Shown one piece after another: positions 56,961 through 64,000 of a DNA stretch of 64,000 nucleotides; positions within the stretch are counted from its first letter, which is position 1, and each line of letters opens with the position of its first letter. Below the pieces are notes generated by a model. That model searched no databases. It saw only the letters and a program-made list of their open reading frames with translations, and was not told the DNA's origin. The translations under genes and the position numbers were made by a program. Source of the stretch: Ctenosaura bakeri (Eukaryota > Chordata > Lepidosauria > Squamata > Iguanidae); assembly GCA_948474755.1 (NCBI GenBank), contig CAOLHI010000354.1:496001-560000 (forward strand), written 5' to 3'.

Positions 56961-57619
56961 CTGCTGAATGAGCTGTAGTTTCCCACTTAAGAGACCTCAC
57001 GGGGAAGCTGATTCCATCACCGCCATTGCCTTGTGCGCATGGGAGGAAAATTCTCCCACAAATGCTTAGGAATCAGTTTCTCTGACAGGGCAGGCAAACA
57101 ACAAGGGTAGAATGGTTGTTTTCATAGCCTCCTGGAGGGCTTCCTGGAATTATCTGATTGGCCATTGTTGCATATAGGCTACTGGGCTACATGGACCCTC
57201 TTTAATGCAGGAAGTTCAGGTAGGAAGGCAGGAGCATGGCTGCCTTTCCTGTTGCCCTCCAGGCTAATCAGGGACATGCCTGCTTTTGGGAAGTGCATCA
57301 TTGAGCTGCTGTTGTGAAGCTTAAGGGAAAGCATTGTGTGAGGAGGTACCAGAATATCTCACAGTGCAATGTTCCTAAAAGTCCATACACTGGGATAATC
57401 CAATATGTTGCACCAGTGTAGGCCACCAAGAGGATTCTGGCCTAAGTCATTTGTCATATATGGGAACTAGATCAATAAAAAGTGCTTTACTCTTCCAACA
57501 AAATCCCTCCGCCCCAGTGGTTTAATCTACTATATAAAAGCAAAGTTTGTGAGTTTGTTTGCGTCAGGCAGGCAAAGACCCCATACAATTGGCTGTGTGA
57601 GGTGAGAAGACCTCATATG

Positions 57620-58180
57620 TGTCAAGGTCAGGGACCCAGGTGGTGAGCCAGCCCAGAGAAGGGAGAGATAGCAGAGTCCCACCAGAAGGAGTCAAAGCAA
57701 GCAATTACTCATAGGGAGTCCATTTACCTAAGCCTGAGTGACAAGCAAAAGCCATAATCAGAGTCCAAAATCCAGGGATCAGGAGCCAAGAGATCAATCC
57801 AAGGTAGCAGGTGCTGGGAGCAAGGAACAGGCAAGGAGAGGGCTTATGGAAAGTTTGCCAAAAGCAAAGGAAAGCTTCCAGGCAGGCAGTTATATGGTGT
57901 GGCTAGTCACTGCTCCTTGAACTTAATCAAGGAAGCCTCCCTTTGCTCAGCTCTCTTGAGTCTCCGCCTTGTTTGTGGGCTGATTGGCACAGGCTCCAAA
58001 CCATCTTCGGAATCGGATCCCTGTTGCCCTAAAGGAGCAGGCAGAGGAACATCCAAGCCTGCTTGGTCCATGGCAGCAGGGGGAGCTCCTGAGCTGCAGG
58101 ACTCCTCTCCATCCAGAGCCACAGGGACCAACAGCTGCTGCTTGTCATCAGCAGCTCTGACAGGGGCTTCAGTTATCACA
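57620..58180 (-). mobile_element. Solo LTR, gypsy-like, with 5-bp TSD
   Basis: Starts TGTCAAGG and ends TTATCACA, flanked by exact ATATG at 57615-57619 and 58181-58185. Its length is 561 bp. No internal retroelement is present, so LTR-LTR recombination probably removed it. The orientation is taken as minus from a TATA-like atataac downstream of an open stretch and is uncertain. The minus strand stays open for 90 residues from the LTR start (58179-57907). Confidence 0.8.
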
Positions 58181-58195
58181 ATATGATTGGCTGGC

Positions 58196-58280
58196 TGTGA
58201 AAATTATATGGGATCCTGGGGTTGGCAGTTTAAGGAGTGGCCTTCAGAATTCTCAGCCAGAGAGCTCTTGGGCCTGGCTG
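58196..58280. repeat. Palindromic MITE centre fragment
   Basis: gggatcctggggttggcagt and gaattctcagccagagagct match the middle of the long-centre subtype; both outer arms are missing. Confidence 0.5.
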
Positions 58281-58645
58281 GTTGCTATGGAGATGAGGCG
58301 TAGCAGCAAGGAGAAGGCCAGTATATTCCCTCAGGAAACCAACCTCTGCATGTCAATAACTCTGAATACAGACTGGATTGGGGAATTTGGGAAAAAGTTA
58401 CAGGCACTGGACAAGACAGTTTGGGGAATGAGAGACACAGGAGCTCAAATCTTTCTAACAAGTGTTACCTATAAGAAAATAAAATCCCGGGCAACGTAGT
58501 ATTAATATGTTTTACAGACTCTTCTAAGTGAATTACCTATAAAATTTCAGACAAGTATGTGGAAGTCCTTTAGTGTAAGATAGGTTTTGATAGCAGGGTC
58601 AGGCAAAGTGTAATGAAGCCCTCAAAGCCTAGTTTTGTGGCCTCC

Positions 58646-59000
58646 TGTGTAGCAGAACCAAGATAAAGACCCACGGTTTCAGAAAAAATATTTTATTGCC
58701 GGCAAGTGTCGGCTGGGATCGTTCCCAAAGAGACCGACACCCCCCCTTAGATTTTACAAGCCTTTATACATCTCCAGTGCAAATACATCACATGTTTAAG
58801 ACAGGAAACTGATGAGTTCCCACCAGTGCCTACAAAATGTTGCAAACCTTCTGTAACACTGCCAAGAGCTAGCATGTCAAGCCAAACTGATAACATTCCA
58901 TTATACAAGGTTCCTTTGTCTCCTTCAAACACAGAGGGACTTCAATTGCAGAGGAAATTAACTGCTTTTCTTTTACACCCAGAGGTCATCTAGGCTGACC
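58646..59000 (-). mobile_element. Possible LTR 3' part (R-U5), minus strand
   Basis: On the minus strand an AATAAA signal (58692-58697) is followed by ctgaaaccgtgggtctttat and an end ...tgctacaca. This resembles the end of a retroviral-type LTR. The 5' boundary and a target-site duplication were not found, so the extent is a guess. Confidence 0.35.
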
Positions 59001-60059
59001 CGAAACTGCACGTCCACCATACCTGGGTGTGTACTAGAATCTTCTGGTGAGCTCCCCACTCCATATGGGGGAAAAAGTGGCTGAAAGATGGACTAAAACC
59101 ATCAATCCTGGAGTGACAATCCATCCAAAAGCAGTGATTTAGTGGAAATTCCCTCCCCACTCACACCCCTCTTTCAGTGGTATGACAATGATATAAAGGT
59201 GCTCCTAAGAAAGAAACCAGAAACTTTCAGAAGGCAAAGAACAATGGTTGGGGAAATATGGTGAATTAAAAGTTGGAAAGGCAACAGAATGTTTTTCTTC
59301 TTCTCAACTGATAGTATTAAAATCACAGAAATTGTCCTTTGTCGCTGCTCCCCACATGGCCAAGAAAAAGAAAGGAGCCTGCCTGCATTGCTATCCCTCT
59401 CGACCACCTTAAATGAGAAACGTCTGAGGCAAAAATGTAGGTCTAGGACTACCACTGTCACTTTTCTTCTCCTGTATGATTTTTAACATGTTTGCCTGGT
59501 GAAGAAACCGGTGAAATTTCGAAAGCTTGAATGATATATTTTGGTTGTCCAATTAAGGCATCCATCTTTTGTGGATTTTGTTGTGTTTTGTTAGTTTTTT
59601 CATCTTTGATGGAGCAAATGAACAGTTGATTATGTATTTGGTCAATATATGAAAGTGCATACACACACACACATCACAGGCCATATGCTGGAATCCTACA
59701 TTTATGAGTCTCTCCACAGATCCTTTCCCTGCCCTTCACAGCTGCCCCGGAATGAGAAATTGTACTTCTGGGATCCTCCAATAAGTTTGTAGCTCCTTAA
59801 AGCGTGTTGCCTCCACATGCCTTGTTTGCAATGAAGATTGCATCTGATAAAACTCAGAAGTGGGCTTTAGGTGACTTCTGGTTTCGAGGGGAGGAACCAG
59901 TGCAGTTAAAGTGGGCTCCAGGAAAAGGGACGAAATGGCCCCTCTATTTGCTTAAATTGACCATCCTTACTTTAGAGCTTGCAAGAGATGCCTTTCAAGG
60001 TGGAGTGGGACTCATGCAGCATGATTCATGCCTTTGCTTCAGAGCAGGAACAGTAACCA
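59001..60059. other. Unique DNA, no gene seen
   Basis: (AC)n at 59659-59671. No domain recognised. Confidence 0.45.
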
Positions 60060-60180
60060 TGTAGCGTTCTAGATGTTGGTGGGCTATACCTCCCAGCATT
60101 CCTTGACATTGGCTACGCTGCTAGGACTGCTGGAAATTGCAATGCAACAACATCTGAAGCACTTCGTTCCTTCCCCATAT
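60060..60180. mobile_element. MITE of the second family
   Basis: gcgttctagatgttggtggg and tgcaatgcaacaacatctga are imperfect inverted ends around ccagcattccttgacattgg. Confidence 0.6.
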
Positions 60181-60222
60181 TAACATCTACAGGGTTTTTA
60201 AAAGGAGCCAGTCACATTTTGT

Positions 60223-60419
60223 GGCCATTTCTACACTATACTGTTATAGTGCTATTATTCTACTTTCAGGTTCCTGTGGGATTCTGGGGTTTGTAGTTCA
60301 CTGAGGCCAAAGAATTCAAATTCTAAAGGCCTCTCCCTCCCTAAACTGCAAATTCCAGGATTCCATAGGATGATGAAAGTGGAATAATGGCACTATCACA
60401 GTGTGGTACAGAAATGGCC
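60223..60419. mobile_element. Palindromic MITE, long-centre subtype
   Basis: ggccatttctacactatact and cagtgtggtacagaaatggcc arms. The centre has gttcactgaggccaaagaat. The flanks ttttgtg (left) and ctttgtg (right) could be a decayed target-site duplication. Confidence 0.82.
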
Positions 60420-63400
60420 TTTGTGTGTCACTAGGTCCCCACACACATATACACTCACTAGTCTTTTAAAAAAAGTGAACCCAGTACAAGACCCCAAACA
60501 CAAATATATGTTTGGGGTACGATTCTATGCTAAAAGAATACACATTTTACAGTTAGAATGACAAATAATTGTAGAATATATTCCAGTTAGAAATAAAAGT
60601 TTTAGGGCTGGTAGGGAGCTTGGAGGTGTTGGCACTGAGAAAATGACAAGGGGGACATTCTTAAAAGTTTTGCAATACTTTGTAAATAATTCCTGTAAAA
60701 ATCTAGTTTATTTAAATTTCTTTCTAGAACTATCTGGGGAAAACAGGATGAACTGTACAATCCAATAGTTACATTGAGAACAGATGTTTGTGTCTCTGCT
60801 ATAACTCAGGCTAGATGTGCATAATGTGTCCAGCTCCCCTTATGCTGTTTGATTTTGGTGGCTCAGCAGGGATTTGATTTGCCTTCACAAGCTCTGAAAT
60901 ATTGGGTGGGTGGGAGGATTTCCATTGCTTTTTCCTTGTAAATTGGGTTTATTTGGCCCAGGTTGGGATTATTATCCCTGACCAGATATTTCTTTCTTTT
61001 TTTTCTTTTTTTGAAGTGTTTTGAAGTGGGTTGGTAATTAGATTTTACTGTTATTTGGAGTTCATGTAAAGCCAAAAGAAAGATCCTAATTATTATTAAA
61101 TACACCAAATGGATATTTGCTACTGAACTGTTGTGCAGAATCTGACCAGATATTTCAACCACCCCCACCCCCAATTCAGAAGCTGGATTGGGTCTCGGTC
61201 TCTGTTTCTGTCTCGTGTGTATGTGTGGGGGGGGAGGCAGGCGGGCAGGCAGAGGAGAGTAGTAGATTCTGGGAATCCCAATCTAGCCTCTGGGTCTCTT
61301 TGCGCTGTGGCCAATGAAAATGGGTAGATTTTCAAAACTGATTAGACAAAAGCTATCATCTGTAAACCACTTATTCCACAGGTATTTCAGTCAATGGGAT
61401 TATTCTCAAAGAAGTGGTTTGCAGACTGCAGCCAGTCATAAAAGCTAAACAAGCCTCTGTGTGTTTTATATCTGCCATATATTTTATATGGCAATTTGAT
61501 TATATGACACACAGTCATTTCAAAACTGCTAATTGTGACCCCTGAGCATGCATTAAACACATGCAGATGTCCATATGTCTTTTGCAACCACATACTGCAG
61601 CCACATATACATGCAGGTCTTTGGTTCCTTCGTTCATTTTCACACTATTGTTCCTTGCTAGACTTTAAATCGGCAAATGCCTCCCGTTTAAATAGAAGAT
61701 GGAGGGAAAGCCTGGAAAAAGAAGGAAAGAAAGAAAGAACAAACCCAAGAGATCTTCCCTGAATGGAAGAAGAGATCCCCCAACCTGATGTTATGAATAT
61801 TATCAATGAAATTAGTTAACGCTGTTTGGGAAAGAGAGAATGGGGAGAGTGGAATGGAAGGCAGGCTCAAAAGAAAGCTGGCAGAAAGAGAGCAGGAGTG
61901 AATGAGGTCTTTGTTTAGCCTCCTGATGCAGTGAATAAGCAGACTGCAGCCCTGTGCTTCCTCGCACGCTTGCCTGCTGAATGAGGGATGGGCCTCCATT
62001 AATGGGAGCAAAGCAAAGAATGTGATTCACACTCATTCCAAGAATGCTAACCAGCAGAGGAGTAAAGTTAATTTACTATTGGAGTTAATTCTCTGGTTAA
62101 GAGAAAGGAAGAAGGAAGGAAGGAAGAGCTTATAATGTAATGAACATGCAGGTGTGGGAATGAAAGAGAGGTCAGGTAGTGCTCCTTCTCCTAATAGGAA
62201 ATTTTGCACTGCAGATACCAAGTGTATTATTTCTGGGATGTTTCCAAAGGACTATTGAGTGTCTCTAAAGCATTGGCAGTGCCTGCAAAACTCAGAGTAG
62301 GGTGGGGTAAGGGAGAGGAGGCATTTTCACACCTAGTGTTCCGCGGTCATATGTTAACTTATGGATAAGTATGAATGCTGCACCTTTCCATGGCTTTTAA
62401 CGGCCTCATTTTGAGCTACAGAGCCCCTGGCATGTCTAGAGAAAATAAATATCTAAATTATAACAGAAGGGACAAGGACAGATGCATCATACTTTGAGTG
62501 GCTGACATAAGTAAAATTTCACTTTTCAGAAAAACAAATCAGTATATCCAATAATTGAACATTGGTACGACAGTGTAGTGGCCTGAGCAGGGGTAAAATG
62601 ACGTCATGTTGGGTCCCAGGACATCATCTTCCCACTGCTCAATTATGGGAGGCTTCAAAGCATCATTAAACCCATGATTCTTAAAAGTAATTTTCCAGGC
62701 TCTCTTCCAAACTGACAGACCAATATCCAACCTGATGAGCACATGTACGAATATATACTTTTTGCCTTGTGCACCCTCATTGACTTTGTGATGAATGTTT
62801 GTCAGCTTCCCTTATCCCTGTAAGATCAGGCAACTCCAGAAAGAAACATACTTTCAGGGAAACTCCTTGCTCATTCCCAACTTAGCACTCCATGCTGCAG
62901 CCAAATAAGGGTTCTTTTGTAATCACATCACCTTTCTGGATTTATCGCTTTAATGTTCTCTGGGCCACTGAGCCCTACAGCTGTAAATTAATTTTTTTGA
63001 AGTAATACAGGTTTTAAAACTCCATCTGTTTTAATGAGCTTGGGGGACTCTCCTGGCTTGTATTAGGGAAAGAGAAAAAAAAGGCAAGCAATTATTTTGC
63101 CTTCTCTAGTTCCTTTGGTCTCAAGGACCCAACCTGTGGGACCCTTCTTGTCTTCTAAGGAATGGTTCCTTGTGGTTGTGTGGCTGTGTGCCTTTGCACT
63201 GCAGGCAGCACGCCTTTTGTGGGGGCATCTATAGCCGGCAAAGAGTAAACCCTTCCAAGGGTTTAGAGCAAACATGAGCGAGTCTCTCGACAATTTCCTT
63301 AGTCACCTTTCTATTAATCCAGCTCTGCAAGGTAGAATTATAAGACTGCTAATGAAGCACATCAATTCAGACCGCCTGAAGGAACTGGATTAGCTGGACG

Positions 63401-64000
63401 GCTCTTTGGACTGCCTGGTGACTGGTGGGAAAACTTCACAGGGGGGAAACAGAGAGCTGTGTTTGTTGTCCCCTCCCTCCCCTCAGCCTTCTGTATCTGT
63501 TTTGTAATATTTGCTCACAGTATTTTTTTTAAATCAGCAATTAGCCTAATAAGCCACCTTTTCATTGCATGCATGTAGATTAACCACTTCAGAGAATACA
63601 AAACAAACATTATTGAACAACCACACACATGGTGTGTCAGGGGAAAAACAAATGAATAAAGCAGGTCTTCTAACCAGCAAGGTTTTCATGTTTGGTTATT
63701 ACTGCTTGATGTTATTTTATTTTATTTTTTTAGGCAGGAGGGAGGGTTGCTCAGACATCTTTATAACCATTTGATATCCTACATTTTTAACATAGTTAAT
63801 GGCTGGCATGGGAAAGACAAGATTCTGAAGGATGAAGGGAAGGGAGAAAAAAATATATGGAATATCAAACCTTCAGATCACTCAGAGTACATAGCATATT
63901 AATGATGAAGTACAGCTGCTTCATATATAACATGGAAAAAGTCCAGGACTTGCCTAGAGCTTGTAAAAGTTACCCTTTGGACTACAGAATCAACAGGAAG
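60420..64000. other. Mostly unique DNA, candidate conserved blocks
   Basis: No gene or clear transposon, apart from a poly-T patch (60993-61012) and a G-run (61207-61214). The blocks around 61920-62040 and 62930-63460 are repeat-free and complex (ctgctaatgaagcacatcaa). They look like non-coding conserved DNA but could equally be neutral. Confidence 0.35.

Larger units (their letters stand above)
57526..58499 (+). mobile_element. Helitron-like non-autonomous element carrying a solo LTR
   Basis: The 5' end TCTACTATATAAAAG sits right after an A, and the 3' end ...cccgggcaacGTAG sits right before a T, as expected for insertion between A and T. The cccgggcaacg word is the left part of the usual Helitron 3' hairpin; its mirror half and the canonical CTAG are altered. 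Without the LTR (57620-58180) the element is about 410 bp. It encodes no Rep/helicase. A palindromic-MITE-like centre piece lies at 58196-58280. Confidence 0.5.

Noticed and set aside
62570..62600. Possible SINE head (acagtgtagtggcctgagc)
   Set aside because: Only about 20 bp match, with no body or tail following.

Overview
The window reads as vertebrate nuclear DNA, most likely from a squamate reptile and probably a lizard. Four points support this. CR1, L2, Bov-B (RTE) and L1 retrotransposon fragments occur together. A tRNA-derived SINE and a 5S-rRNA-derived SINE share a 3' tail with the Bov-B copy. Several families of short inverted-repeat DNA elements are present, along with a Helitron-like element and LTRs. 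The AT-rich background has no compact gene structure. I found no host protein-coding gene, tRNA gene, functional rRNA gene or CRISPR array. Every open frame that looks protein-like belongs to a dead transposon; the others are chance frames.

Layout. 0-9 kb: unique AT-rich DNA with a tRNA-SINE at 1.29 kb, a degraded LINE 3' end carrying a SINE (3.7-4.4 kb), a Bov-B tail interrupted by a palindromic MITE and abutting a 5S-SINE (5.24-5.97 kb), and another palindromic MITE (8.35 kb). 9.3-11.2 kb: one minus-strand CR1 copy split twice by two related GC-rich inverted-repeat elements. 11.3-20.5 kb: scattered SINEs, MITEs, a Tigger-like element, a third GC-rich inverted-repeat element (19.22-19.69 kb) and a foldback element (20.39-20.57 kb). 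20.59-27.37 kb: the dominant feature, a minus-strand L1 with both ends and a 16-bp target-site duplication. It is internally deleted and carries a second, 5'-truncated plus-strand L1 in its 5'UTR; a hAT-type MITE with an 8-bp duplication follows directly. 28-45 kb: tRNA-SINEs (several with clean duplications), an L1 3' fragment, a 351-bp LTR, a 5'-truncated CR1 (37.45-38.35 kb) and several palindromic MITEs. 45-60 kb: more MITEs, a 5S-SINE, L2 3' ends, and a Helitron-like element carrying a solo LTR with a 5-bp duplication. 60-64 kb: mostly unique DNA.

Nothing here works as a pathway. The window is an intergenic or large intronic stretch whose interest lies in layered transposon insertions, visible partner LINE/SINE relationships, and a GC-rich element family carrying exon-like splice signals. 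Several repeat-free stretches (about 17.4, 45.0, 48.3-48.9, 52.6-52.9, 62.9-63.5 kb) look like candidate conserved non-coding elements, but that is only an impression without an alignment.
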